From assembly GCF_014638995.1 (NCBI RefSeq), contig NZ_BMFR01000003.1:62001-126000 (forward strand): a stretch of DNA of 64,000 nucleotides, written 5' to 3'. Below, piece after piece: positions 1 through 8,101 of this stretch. Every line of letters starts with the position of its first letter. Positions within the stretch are counted from its first letter, which is position 1. This stretch comes from Virgibacillus oceani (GTDB taxonomy: Bacteria > Bacillota > Bacilli > Bacillales > Amphibacillaceae). The position numbers and the translations under genes are program-made. The notes beneath the pieces were generated by a model. The model saw only the letters and a program-made list of their open reading frames with translations, did no database searches and was not told the DNA's origin.

Positions 1-1330
1 TTGCAGGCAGTCCAAAAGCAGGCTCTTTCGTTTCAATTCCCTCTAAACTGTCATCATCAATATCTGGCGTCATTGCTAAATAATGATCCAACAGTAATTC
101 TCCAAAAGCAACTTCATTTCCTTTGATTTTCAAACGATATTCATTAGGGTTAAGCTGAATGTTATCGCGAATTCTTACTACCGGGATAACAACTCCAAGC
201 TCAATTGCCAATTGCCGTCTTATCATGATGACCCGATCCAGTAAATCCCCACCTTGACTAGCATCTACTAATGGTATTAATGCATAGCCAAATTCGAATT
301 CGATTGGATCCATATTTAATAGATTTACAACATTTTCAGGCGATTTCATACTTGAGCTTTCCGTCTCCTCTTCTTCCTCTATGTCAGGCATTTCCTTAAC
401 ACGTGTCTGCTGAAGTAATATATAACCGCTCAAACCCAATAACCCCGCAATCGTTGTTGTTAAGAAGAAGTTTATCGGTGTAAGACCTAACAGAAAAATC
501 GTACCTGCTGCAATATATAAAAGCTTTGGATATTGTAATAATTGTGCGGTAACATCACTTCCTAAATTGCCTGCTGATGCTGTTCTGGTTACTACAATTC
601 CTGTAGCTGTAGAGATTAATAAGGCAGGTATTTGACTGACCAGGCCATCACCTACTGTTAAGCGCATGTACGTGTTAATAGCTTCAGAAAAGGTGAAATC
701 CATCTGCACCATACCGATGATCAATCCAAATATGATATTGATTAATACGATGATGATACCGGCAATCGCATCACCTTTAACAAATTTACTTGCCCCGTCC
801 ATTGCACCATGAAAATCGGCTTCCTGTTCTACCTTTTCGCGTCGTTCCTTTGCTTGTTGTTCAGAGATTAATCCCGCGTTTAAATCAGCATCAATACTCA
901 TTTGCTTACCTGGCATTGCGTCCAGAGTAAATCGTGCCGCTACCTCTGATACACGTTCTGACCCTTTGGTGATAACCAGAAATTGAATGATAACTAATAT
1001 AATGAATACAACAAAACCAACTAACGGATTATCACCAATTACAAACGAGCCGAACGTTGCTACTACGCCACCAGCATCTGCTTCAGACAAGATGGATCGG
1101 GTCGTTGATACATTTAACGCTAGACGAAATAAAGTCAATAGCAATAAGAGTGAAGGAAAAATGGAAAACTGTAACGCTTCCTGTGTATTCATCGAAACTA
1201 AAATAACGATAAGTGCTAATGATATATTTAATAAAATAAGTACACTTAATAGCCATCCCGGTAATGGAACAACTAACATAACGATAATTAAAATAACTCC
1301 TAAAAGTACGGACAAATCGCGTGCTTTCAT
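1..1330 (-). CDS. flhA: Flagellar export apparatus protein FlhA (3' end beyond window)
   Basis: FlhA is the large integral-membrane component of the flagellar type III export gate; its cytoplasmic domain receives chaperone-substrate complexes. The sequence from the ATG at 1330 gives an N-terminus of alternating hydrophobic segments, then the conserved FlhA region (FRLALNVSTTRSIL, the VITKGSERVSEVAARFTLDA loop and the KGDAIAG stretch). The visible 443 codons cover the membrane domain and the start of the cytoplasmic domain; the rest lies beyond position 1. It follows flhB by 19 bases and is the last gene of the fla/che cluster inside this window. The identification is secure; only the C-terminus is unseen. 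Confidence 0.95.
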   Translation of the reverse strand, partial: MKARDLSVLLGVILIIVMLVVPLPGWLLSVLILLNISLALIVILVSMNTQEALQFSIFPSLLLLLTLFRLALNVSTTRSILSEADAGGVVATFGSFVIGDNPLVGFVVFIILVIIQFLVITKGSERVSEVAARFTLDAMPGKQMSIDADLNAGLISEQQAKERREKVEQEADFHGAMDGASKFVKGDAIAGIIIVLINIIFGLIIGMVQMDFTFSEAINTYMRLTVGDGLVSQIPALLISTATGIVVTRTASAGNLGSDVTAQLLQYPKLLYIAAGTIFLLGLTPINFFLTTTIAGLLGLSGYILLQQTRVKEMPDIEEEEETESSSMKSPENVVNLLNMDPIEFEFGYALIPLVDASQGGDLLDRVIMIRRQLAIELGVVIPVVRIRDNIQLNPNEYRLKIKGNEVAFGELLLDHYLAMTPDIDDDSLEGIETKEPAFGLPA

Positions 1331-1349
1331 AGATGACTCCCCTTATTGC

Positions 1350-2429
1350 TTAAACTTTATTTTCCAGTCGATAGACATAAGCCAATATTTCTGCAACCGC
1401 TTGGTAAAACTCTTCCGGAATGATGTCACCAATTTCTATTTTTTCATATAACGCCCTTGCAAGTGGTCTATTCTCAACAGTTATAACGTCATTCGCCTTA
1501 GCAATTTCTTTTATACGGAACGCAAGATGGTCTACCCCTTTTGCTACTACATATGGAGCACTTGCTCTTTCCTCATCATAGTTAATAGCAATTGCGAAAT
1601 GCGTCGGGTTAGTAATAACGACATCTGCATTTGGTACTTCACTCATCATCCGTCTCATTGCCATTTGACGTTGCTTTTCCTTTATTTTAGATTTTATTAA
1701 TGGATCTCCTTCAATGTTCTTATGTTCATCTTTGACATCCTGTTTTGACATCTTAATACTTTTTTCGAAATCAAACCGCTGATAGGCGTAATCAAACACT
1801 GCAATAAATAGTAATGCGATTGTAGCTGAGATCCCCATGATAATTGTAATTTTCCCAAAAAAGCCAATAGCGTTTTCAACGGTTTTAAACGAAAGCATCA
1901 TCATATCATCTTTATAGAACCATATGATAAAAAAGGTTATCGCACCTATAAAGACAATTTTTAATAACGATTTCAACAGCTCAACAATTGCCCTCATCGA
2001 AAAAATCTTCTTTGCACCCTGGATAGGATCTATTTTCTTTAAATCAAGCTTAAGCGGTTCAGAAGTAACTAAAAACCCTATTTGAGCGAAATTTGCTGCC
2101 AATCCAGCAACGATTGCAATGACCATTATTGGCGCAATGATTTTTGCCATTTCAATAGTCGATTCCAGAAAAATCTTGTGTACACTGTCTTCAGTTAGAT
2201 CCCATTGTACATATTCGGTGAATGATGTTTGGAATAAGCCAGTCATCCCCTTTTCCATAAATCCGCCAAAAATATATAAAACCATAAATGTAAAAAACAA
2301 TAGGAATGCTGTATTGATATCCTGACTTTTGGCAACTTGCCCCTTTTTCCGAGAATCCTGCCGTTTTTTCGGTGTTGCTTTCTCCGTCTTTTCCCCTGCA
2401 AAAAATTGCAAATCCAGTTTTACTTGCAA
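1350..2429 (-). CDS. flhB: Flagellar export protein FlhB, self-cleaving specificity switch
   Basis: FlhB is the export-gate protein that switches secretion from hook-type to filament-type substrates after autocleavage. Four hydrophobic segments are followed by a cytoplasmic domain with the autocleavage motif NPTH (in VVITNPTHFAIAI). The open frame extends upstream to 2486, but the family N-terminus (xVxLQFFAGEKTEKATPKKR) begins at a TTG at 2429. A GGGGGTG ribosome site precedes it, and the resulting 359 aa fits the Bacillus protein. Its start falls one base after the fliR stop, which implies translational coupling. The C-terminal part is paralogous to the small protein encoded at 28708-28974. 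Confidence 0.95.
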   Translation of the reverse strand: MQVKLDLQFFAGEKTEKATPKKRQDSRKKGQVAKSQDINTAFLLFFTFMVLYIFGGFMEKGMTGLFQTSFTEYVQWDLTEDSVHKIFLESTIEMAKIIAPIMVIAIVAGLAANFAQIGFLVTSEPLKLDLKKIDPIQGAKKIFSMRAIVELLKSLLKIVFIGAITFFIIWFYKDDMMMLSFKTVENAIGFFGKITIIMGISATIALLFIAVFDYAYQRFDFEKSIKMSKQDVKDEHKNIEGDPLIKSKIKEKQRQMAMRRMMSEVPNADVVITNPTHFAIAINYDEERASAPYVVAKGVDHLAFRIKEIAKANDVITVENRPLARALYEKIEIGDIIPEEFYQAVAEILAYVYRLENKV

Positions 2430-2430
2430 G

Positions 2431-3210
2431 CTAAGCACCCCCGAACAGCTGCATAAGACCATGTATAGAATCGAACATAGATTCAAACAGTGTTCTAACT
2501 AACACAACATACAAGCTAAGAAATAATAAAATGACGATAAAACTAACAAGTATTTTTAATGGCAGCCCAACAACAAAAACATTTAATTGCGGCACTGTAC
2601 GAGCAATTATTCCCAGAGCAACATCGACTAAAAACAAACAGCCGACAATAGGTATAGACATCTGAAATGCAATGAGAAACATTTGATTAAATGTATCAAT
2701 CACAAATTCAATAATGGATCCATCCTGAAACGGGATAAATGCATCGATCGGAATTAAATTGTAACTATAAAAAATTCCATCTATTAATAAATGGTGGCCA
2801 TTAACCGATAATAAAAAAAGTAGTGCAATAATATAAAAATATTGTCCTGTCAAAGGACTTTGTGCACCGGTTTGCGGATCGATGACATTCGCAATGGCAA
2901 AACCCATTTGAAAATCAATAAATCCGCCAGCAATTTGTATCGCCGCTAAAATAATATAAGCGATTAAACCAACCATTAGCCCAACAATTGCTTCTTTTAT
3001 AAGTAACATCAAATACATCTCATCAAGCGGAATATTCGATGCGTCAACGGTATAATACATAATGAATGCCAGAAAAAAGCTAAATCCTATTTTAAATGGT
3101 GTCGGTATGGTGCGATACGAAAACAACGGCAATGTTACAAAAAACGCCGCAACACGGACAAAGATCAATAAAAATACTGGTATACTTGCTAAATTAATTA
3201 TGTCTAACAT
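2431..3210 (-). CDS. fliR: Flagellar export protein FliR
   Basis: FliR is an integral-membrane part of the FliPQR export gate. The 259-aa product is very hydrophobic, with about six membrane segments and the family features PTPFKIGFSF, GFIDFQMGFAIANVIDPQ and FVVGLPLKI. ATG at 3210 lies four bases after the fliQ stop and has an AGGG-type ribosome site. The order fliP-fliQ-fliR-flhB-flhA matches other Bacillaceae. Confidence 0.95.
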   Translation of the reverse strand: MLDIINLASIPVFLLIFVRVAAFFVTLPLFSYRTIPTPFKIGFSFFLAFIMYYTVDASNIPLDEMYLMLLIKEAIVGLMVGLIAYIILAAIQIAGGFIDFQMGFAIANVIDPQTGAQSPLTGQYFYIIALLFLLSVNGHHLLIDGIFYSYNLIPIDAFIPFQDGSIIEFVIDTFNQMFLIAFQMSIPIVGCLFLVDVALGIIARTVPQLNVFVVGLPLKILVSFIVILLFLSLYVVLVRTLFESMFDSIHGLMQLFGGA

Positions 3211-3213
3211 GCT

Positions 3214-3483
3214 TTACCCTACAAACTGGTTCAAATTTTGATAAAGATCGACAGTAAACTCAACCATTTTTGTCAGCATCCAAGGACCAAAAAATACTAA
3301 TCCAACTAATACGGCCACTATTTTAGGAATAAAGGCAAGCGTCTGTTCCTGAATTTGTGTTGTAGCTTGAAAAATACTTACCAGAAGTCCGACTGCTAGT
3401 GCCAATATAAGCAGTGGACCAGTTACTAGCAAGATTGTATAGATGCCTTTTTCGGCTAAGGTTAAAACAAATTCGCTATTCAA
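3214..3483 (-). CDS. fliQ: Flagellar export protein FliQ
   Basis: FliQ is a small two-helix membrane component of the export gate. The 89 aa contain two long hydrophobic segments (about residues 15-40 and 52-75) joined by the characteristic SIFQATTQIQEQTLAFIPKI stretch. The start is TTG at 3483, preceded by GAGGGGG seven bases upstream. It lies 18 bases downstream of fliP. Confidence 0.95.
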   Translation of the reverse strand: MNSEFVLTLAEKGIYTILLVTGPLLILALAVGLLVSIFQATTQIQEQTLAFIPKIVAVLVGLVFFGPWMLTKMVEFTVDLYQNLNQFVG

Positions 3484-3501
3484 ACAAACAGCCCCCTCTC
3501 A

Positions 3502-4167
3502 CTAAAATCCCTCTAATAGGGAATGTGTAATCAAATACCAGCCATCCACTAAAACAAACAATAATATTTTAAATGGCAACGAAATCATAACAGGCGGCAG
3601 CATCATCATACCCATAGACATGAGAACACTTGCTACGGCCATATCAATGATTAAAAACGGGACAAAGATCATAAAGCCCATCTGAAAAGCCGTTTTCAAT
3701 TCACTGATGGCGAACGCAGGTACAAGCGTTGTCATTGGAATATCCTGTACGGTTTCCGGTTTTTCAAGTTCCGCATAATTCATAAATAGAGCTAAATCCT
3801 TTTGTCTCGTATGCTTAGCCATAAAATCTTTCATAGGAGCACTTGCTTTATCATAAGCCTCATCCAATGAGATTTCTTCATTAAAAAGCGGCTGTAATGC
3901 CTCATCATAAACCTCATTAAAGGTAGGAGCCATAATAAAAAAGGTTAAAAACAATGCTAAACCGATTAAAACCTGGTTTGGCGGCATTTGCTGTGTCGCA
4001 AGTGAAGTTCTTACAAATGATAATACGATTATTATTCTTGTAAAGCTCGTCATTAAAATCAGAATACTAGGTGCTAACGATAAGACTGTCAGCAATAATA
4101 GTAGTTTTACAGATGTTGCAATGGATGATGGATCCGAACTAGAAAACATATCAACAAATTCATTCAT
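3502..4167 (-). CDS. fliP: Flagellar export protein FliP
   Basis: FliP forms the core pore of the flagellar export gate with FliQ and FliR. Family signatures are SFTRIIIVLSFVRTSLATQQ and a PF(L)IIDMAVASVLMSMGMMMLPP region near the C-terminus, with hydrophobic segments at both ends. The frame is open upstream to 4185, but ATG at 4167 has a good AGGAAG ribosome site and gives 221 aa, the usual Bacillus length. The start overlaps the last 8 bases of fliZ. There is no cleavable signal peptide of the kind seen in proteobacterial FliP. Confidence 0.95.
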   Translation of the reverse strand: MNEFVDMFSSSDPSSIATSVKLLLLLTVLSLAPSILILMTSFTRIIIVLSFVRTSLATQQMPPNQVLIGLALFLTFFIMAPTFNEVYDEALQPLFNEEISLDEAYDKASAPMKDFMAKHTRQKDLALFMNYAELEKPETVQDIPMTTLVPAFAISELKTAFQMGFMIFVPFLIIDMAVASVLMSMGMMMLPPVMISLPFKILLFVLVDGWYLITHSLLEGF

Positions 4168-4849
4168 GTTTATCTTCCTTACCACTGAACTGATCGATTA
4201 TTTTTTTTCTGCTCGTTTTGAGTTTATCAAGTTCTGTTGCAAACATTTTGTTAAAGTCATTATTCTTCTTTTTGGATGCATCATCAGTTTCTGCCTTTTG
4301 CTTAAATAAAGATGTAAACAATGTTCCTGCCTGAAATTCGCTTGGTTCATTATTATGTAATAAATCATTGATAACTTCTTGATCTGTCACTTCATGGAGC
4401 ATTTCAACATTTTCACCCACACCGATTAAATAGAATTTGCCTCCGACCCGTACAATCTGTATCGACTTATTGGGTCCGACAGATATACCGCCTAAATTCT
4501 CTAGTGCTTTAACTTTCTGAAATAATTTATTCCGTTTATTTAAAAATTTAAGCAATGCATAGATGAGTCCTAAAACAATTAACAAGGAAAAAAACAATTT
4601 TATCAACGTAAATATTGATAGCCCGTTATCCTCATTGACTTTTGTATTAGCTGCTGAATCATCCGGTTCACTTTCGTTTGAAGTTGAATTTTCCAAATCT
4701 GGACATTCTGCATTTCCTTCGATACAATCTTTCGCATTAGGTGCTTTTGCAAACGCATGATCATGAATGCCTGTTATGAAAACCAATAACACTGCTGCAA
4801 CGCTTAAAGCTGCTTTTTTAATCACAGTACTCACTCGTTTCTTAATCAA
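4160..4849 (-). CDS. fliZ: Flagellar biosynthesis protein FliZ/FliO family
   Basis: This FliO/FliZ-type protein is thought to assist assembly of FliP into the export gate. The sequence shows an N-terminal basic and hydrophobic signal-like segment (KKAALSVAAVLLVF), then an acidic Ser/Asn-rich stretch with two cysteines, a single membrane segment (LFFSLLIVLGLIYALLKFL), and a FliO-type domain (LGGISVGPNKSIQIVRVGGKFYLIGV). The start is uncertain. The frame opens at TTG 4870 inside cheY. TTG 4849 has an AAAAGG just upstream but unusually close. GTG 4834 is another option. All candidates keep the signal-like segment. It sits between cheY and fliP as in B. subtilis. Confidence 0.85.
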   Translation of the reverse strand: MIKKRVSTVIKKAALSVAAVLLVFITGIHDHAFAKAPNAKDCIEGNAECPDLENSTSNESEPDDSAANTKVNEDNGLSIFTLIKLFFSLLIVLGLIYALLKFLNKRNKLFQKVKALENLGGISVGPNKSIQIVRVGGKFYLIGVGENVEMLHEVTDQEVINDLLHNNEPSEFQAGTLFTSLFKQKAETDDASKKKNNDFNKMFATELDKLKTSRKKIIDQFSGKEDKHE

Positions 4850-5204
4850 GAGCCTTTTGGATTGCTTCAATTACACGATCAGCTTGAAACGGTTTAACAA
4901 TAAAATCCTTCGCGCCAGCTTGAATTGCGTCGATAACCATTGCTTGTTGTCCCATTGCTGAACACATAATAATTTTTGCCTCAGAATTCATTTCCTTAAT
5001 TTGTTTAAGTGCAGTAATTCCATCCATTTCAGGCATTGTAATGTCCATTGTTACAAGATCCGGCTTTAATTCTTTATATTTTTCAACAGCTTGCGCACCA
5101 TCCTGTGCCTCACCTACAACATCAAATCCATTTTTGCTTAAAATATCCTTTATCATCATTCGCATAAATGCTGCATCGTCTACAATTAAAATACTTTGTG
5201 CCAT
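4842..5204 (-). CDS. cheY: Chemotaxis response regulator CheY
   Basis: This is a single-domain receiver that, when phosphorylated by CheA, binds FliM and FliY at the flagellar switch. Its 120 aa carry the acidic pair D9/D10 (IVDDAAFMR), the phospho-acceptor D54 in TMDITMPEMDG, a Ser in the switch position (MCSAMG) and the conserved Lys in FIVKPF. It sits directly downstream of fliY, as in B. subtilis, where CheY phosphate is removed by FliY. The ribosome site is GGGGGAA ahead of ATG 5204. Confidence 0.96.
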   Translation of the reverse strand: MAQSILIVDDAAFMRMMIKDILSKNGFDVVGEAQDGAQAVEKYKELKPDLVTMDITMPEMDGITALKQIKEMNSEAKIIMCSAMGQQAMVIDAIQAGAKDFIVKPFQADRVIEAIQKALD

Positions 5205-5225
5205 ATTATTTCCCCCTTGAATTCT

Positions 5226-6392
5226 CTATTTTAGTTTCATTAACCTTGCTGATTGACTGATTACATCTGTTACACGTACACCGAAGTTCTCGTCAATAAC
5301 AACAACTTCCCCTTGGGCAATTAATTTTTCATTTACAAATATATCAACCGGTTCACCTGCTAGTTTATCTAATTCAATTACTGATCCTGCAGATAAATCC
5401 AATATATCCCGGATTGTTCGCTTGGTTCGGCCAAGTTCAACAGTTACTTTTAATGGAATATCTAAAAGCATATCAAGATTCCGCTGTTCATTTTTGTTTA
5501 ACTCTACTTGATCGAAAGGAGAGAAATCCGCTTGCTCGATTGAAGCGTTTTTATGATTAGCATCACCAAGGTATTGTGGATTGCTAGATTTTGCTGGTTC
5601 AATTTGTTCCGTATTTTGTTTTAATTGTTCTGTTTTAGGTTTTTCTAATTGTTCAATTGAAGCTGCCACCTCGTCCAAATCATTCTCCTCAGGAACATTT
5701 AACAATTGATCCACTAATTGTTTGGCAAACGAAATAGGGATTAACTGCATAATATTAGAATCAATTAAATTACCAACCTTCAACTGAAACGAAACCTTTA
5801 CGAAAACTAATTCATCCTTTATCACACTAATATCATCATCACTATCCGTGTTTACCAGATTAATAGATGGAGGTGATATATCAACTCGTTTCCCAAAAAC
5901 AGTAGACATGCTAGTTGCTGCGGATCCCATCATTTGGTTCATCGCCTCTTGAACAGCGCTCAAATGGATATCATTTAACGCTTCCGCCGGTGCTGTACCA
6001 TCGCCGCCTAACATAATATCCGATATAACAGCCGCATCTTCAGACTTAATCACGAGTACATTTTGTCCGCTAAATCCTTCCACATAATTTACTTGAATAC
6101 TTACATGTTCAAATTCAAACTCATTTTCAATATTAGATTTCTTAATTATAGCTACTTTCGGTGTTGTAATATCCACCTTCTGATTTAACAAAGTTGATAA
6201 TGTTGTAGCAGAGCTCCCAAATGATATATTTCCTATTTCACCTAACGTATCCACTTCAATACTGGATAAATAATCGTGTACATCTTCCTCTGTATCTGTT
6301 GAATTTGATGGGTTCTCCGTTTCTTCATCCTCTTCAGCACCTATTTTTAATAGTGCATCTATTTCATCCTGGGAAAGCATACCATCACTCAT
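5226..6392 (-). CDS. fliY: Flagellar switch protein and CheY-P phosphatase FliY
   Basis: FliY combines a CheY-P phosphatase with a FliN-type C-ring domain. The N-terminal peptide GMLSQDEIDALLK resembles the CheY-P binding peptide of FliM. Two CheC-type active-site motifs are intact: E..N around residues 52-55 (LGEIGNISFGSS) and a second in VQEAMNQMMGSAATS. An acidic Gln/Glu-rich linker leads to the C-terminal FliN domain (LDMLLDIPLKVTVELGRT through GVRVTDVIS). The frame is open to 6422, but ATG 6392 overlaps the fliM stop by 8 bases and follows a GGGGGG ribosome site; it gives 388 aa. Confidence 0.95.
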   Translation of the reverse strand: MSDGMLSQDEIDALLKIGAEEDEETENPSNSTDTEEDVHDYLSSIEVDTLGEIGNISFGSSATTLSTLLNQKVDITTPKVAIIKKSNIENEFEFEHVSIQVNYVEGFSGQNVLVIKSEDAAVISDIMLGGDGTAPAEALNDIHLSAVQEAMNQMMGSAATSMSTVFGKRVDISPPSINLVNTDSDDDISVIKDELVFVKVSFQLKVGNLIDSNIMQLIPISFAKQLVDQLLNVPEENDLDEVAASIEQLEKPKTEQLKQNTEQIEPAKSSNPQYLGDANHKNASIEQADFSPFDQVELNKNEQRNLDMLLDIPLKVTVELGRTKRTIRDILDLSAGSVIELDKLAGEPVDIFVNEKLIAQGEVVVIDENFGVRVTDVISQSARLMKLK

Positions 6393-7383
6393 CACTATCG
6401 GTTCCCCCCTTAATTTCCTCAAGCACCTGCACGGACATTCTATTTTTATGCTTGCCTGGTTGAACGTAAAATTTTGGTTCTTTATTAATTGTCAAAGTTA
6501 ACGCCTGATCAATTGGCTGATTTAGTGCAATAACATCATCTCTGTTTAAATTCAAAAACTGCTGAATATCTATTTTAGTCTCTCCTAATAGTGTTACCGC
6601 TTCAACACTAGCCTGCTGTAAATTGGTTGATAACTTTTCATATGCTTCAGGATCCCTTGCTTTAGTTGATGTCTGCATCCAGTAATGCACAGACAGCTTA
6701 GGAATGATTGGTTCCAATACTATGTGCGGGATACAAATATTAATCATACCGCTTGCTTCACCAATAGTTGTGTTCAATGAAACAACAACAACCGTTTCAT
6801 TAGGTGAAACCATTTGCAAGAACTGTGGATTAACCTCAAAGTCTTCTAAAATAGGATCGATTTCAACTAAAGATGACCATGCCTCTTGTAAATTTACAAT
6901 TGCTTTTTCAAATAGCTGTGACATTAGTATAGTTTCTATTTCTGTCAGGTTATCAACCTTATTAACGCTGCTGCCTTTTCCTCCAAGAATTCGATCCAGC
7001 ATACCATAAGCGATATTTGGATTTACCTCCATTAATATTCTTCCTTCTAATGGAGCAACACTGTATATATTCAGCACCGTCATTTTGGGTACAGACCGAA
7101 TAAATTCTTCATAAGGAATTTGGTCAACTGACGCAACAGAGATATTAACATAGGTTCTGAGCTGCGCTGAGAAAAAAGTAGTTAATAATCTAGCATAATT
7201 CTCGTGTATTCTCGACAAACTGCGTATTTGATCTTTTGAAAAACGCAATGCCCGTTTAAAATCATAAACTCGCACTTTCTTTTCTTTTTCTTCTTTTTTT
7301 AATTCATCTGCATTCATTTCACCTGATGAAATCGCAGATAGTAAAGCATCTATCTCATTTTGCGAAAGTACCTCATCTACCAA
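6385..7383 (-). CDS. fliM: Flagellar motor switch protein FliM
   Basis: FliM is the C-ring protein that binds CheY-P and sets rotation direction. It has the N-terminal CheY-P binding peptide (EVLSQNEIDALLSAI), the middle domain with GGKGSSVNK, and a C-terminal SpoA domain (KIDIQQFLNLNRDDVIALNQ). The length of 332 aa is normal. The start is TTG at 7383 with a strong GGAGGTGAGG ribosome site. It lies between fliL and fliY in the fla/che operon. Confidence 0.95.
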   Translation of the reverse strand: MVDEVLSQNEIDALLSAISSGEMNADELKKEEKEKKVRVYDFKRALRFSKDQIRSLSRIHENYARLLTTFFSAQLRTYVNISVASVDQIPYEEFIRSVPKMTVLNIYSVAPLEGRILMEVNPNIAYGMLDRILGGKGSSVNKVDNLTEIETILMSQLFEKAIVNLQEAWSSLVEIDPILEDFEVNPQFLQMVSPNETVVVVSLNTTIGEASGMINICIPHIVLEPIIPKLSVHYWMQTSTKARDPEAYEKLSTNLQQASVEAVTLLGETKIDIQQFLNLNRDDVIALNQPIDQALTLTINKEPKFYVQPGKHKNRMSVQVLEEIKGGTDSDE

Positions 7384-7421
7384 AAATCCTCACCTCCATA
7401 TCGGAGTAATTGCTATTAATT

Positions 7422-7844
7422 TTATTGTAATATTTTGTTGATTGTATAAACGTCAGTGATCGAGCCTTCTGTCATAACCTCATTGAGTTTTAATTGAACC
7501 ACATCTTCTAAGTCAGATAGACCAGATTTAAAGTCTTTCTCATTCATTTTAGCTAATTCTTTAATCAAAATATTTTTTAATTGAAATTCACGTTTTTGTA
7601 CTTCTTCCTTAGCATCTTTACTGTTGGTTATGATTTGAAACTGGATACGAACAAAGCTCCCATCCTGTAAGTCTGTTGTCAGTTCAGAAGTCTGATAGGA
7701 ATGTTCAACAATTTCATCGATTGTTTGCGCACTTCCTTCATTTTTATCCCCATTTAAATTCAACACGACGACGAGTGCCACAACGCCTGCCACTAACAGT
7801 GTTATTAATGCTGTTACCATCGTCTTTACTAGTCCGCTACTCAT
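7422..7844 (-). CDS. fliL: Flagellar basal body-associated protein FliL
   Basis: FliL is a single-span inner-membrane protein near the stator and MS ring. Its 140 aa have one membrane helix near residues 8-29 (MVTALITLLVAGVVALVVVL) and an extracytoplasmic domain ending in the family-typical segment KLNEVMTEGSITDVYTINKILQ. Its ATG overlaps the last 8 bases of flbD, and the AGGTGAAG ribosome site lies inside flbD, so the two are likely translationally coupled. Confidence 0.9.
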   Translation of the reverse strand: MSSGLVKTMVTALITLLVAGVVALVVVLNLNGDKNEGSAQTIDEIVEHSYQTSELTTDLQDGSFVRIQFQIITNSKDAKEEVQKREFQLKNILIKELAKMNEKDFKSGLSDLEDVVQLKLNEVMTEGSITDVYTINKILQ

Positions 7845-8055
7845 CTACTTCACCTGCCTCTTGCAACCAGCCTTGTAATCCAATTTTTTGATAATATGCT
7901 GTAATCAAATCAGAAACATGTTTTTCCGTTTCTCTTACAACAATTGTTTTCCCATTCATTAATGTAATGGTCGTATCAGGATGGGATTGTAATTTTTCAA
8001 TCATAAACGCGTTTAAAGTAAATGTCTCGTTATTTAGCTTAGTAAGTTGAATCAT
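7837..8055 (-). CDS. swrD: Swarming motility protein SwrD (FlbD/YlzI family)
   Basis: This small FlbD-family protein (72 aa) begins MIQLTKLNNETFTLNA and has the conserved GKTIVVRETEKHVSDLI segment. In B. subtilis the homologue SwrD raises flagellar torque and is needed for swarming. It lies between flgE and fliL in the standard order. No ribosome site lies directly before its ATG: the only good one (AAGGAGGT, 8092-8099) is separated from it by a 27-base hairpin, described separately. Confidence 0.9.
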   Translation of the reverse strand: MIQLTKLNNETFTLNAFMIEKLQSHPDTTITLMNGKTIVVRETEKHVSDLITAYYQKIGLQGWLQEAGEVDE

Positions 8056-8063
8056 CGAATGGC

Positions 8064-8099
8064 GGGGATGTAATGTTAAGCTACATCCCCTACCTCCTT
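8064..8099 (-). promoter_or_regulatory. Shine-Dalgarno plus hairpin plus start-stop element in front of swrD
   Basis: On the minus strand AAGGAGGT (8099-8092) is followed by a perfect 9-bp hairpin. Its arms are GGGGATGTA (8090-8082) and TACATCCCC (8072-8064), with a 9-base loop. Then come 8 bases and the swrD ATG. Folded, the hairpin leaves about 9 bases between the ribosome site and the ATG. Unfolded, the nearest start is an ATG at 8086 followed at once by TAG. Known precedents are phage T4 genes whose ribosome sites work across a hairpin. Function here is inferred. Confidence 0.6.
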
Positions 8100-8101
8100 A
8101 C

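Noticed and set aside
987..1451. 154-codon plus-strand frame
   Set aside because: Lies antisense to flhA and the start of the flhB end; no ribosome site and a Thr/Asn-rich, nonsensical composition.
8064..8090. Transcription terminator between flgE and swrD
   Set aside because: The hairpin has no U-tract and lies within an operon; a translational role fits better.
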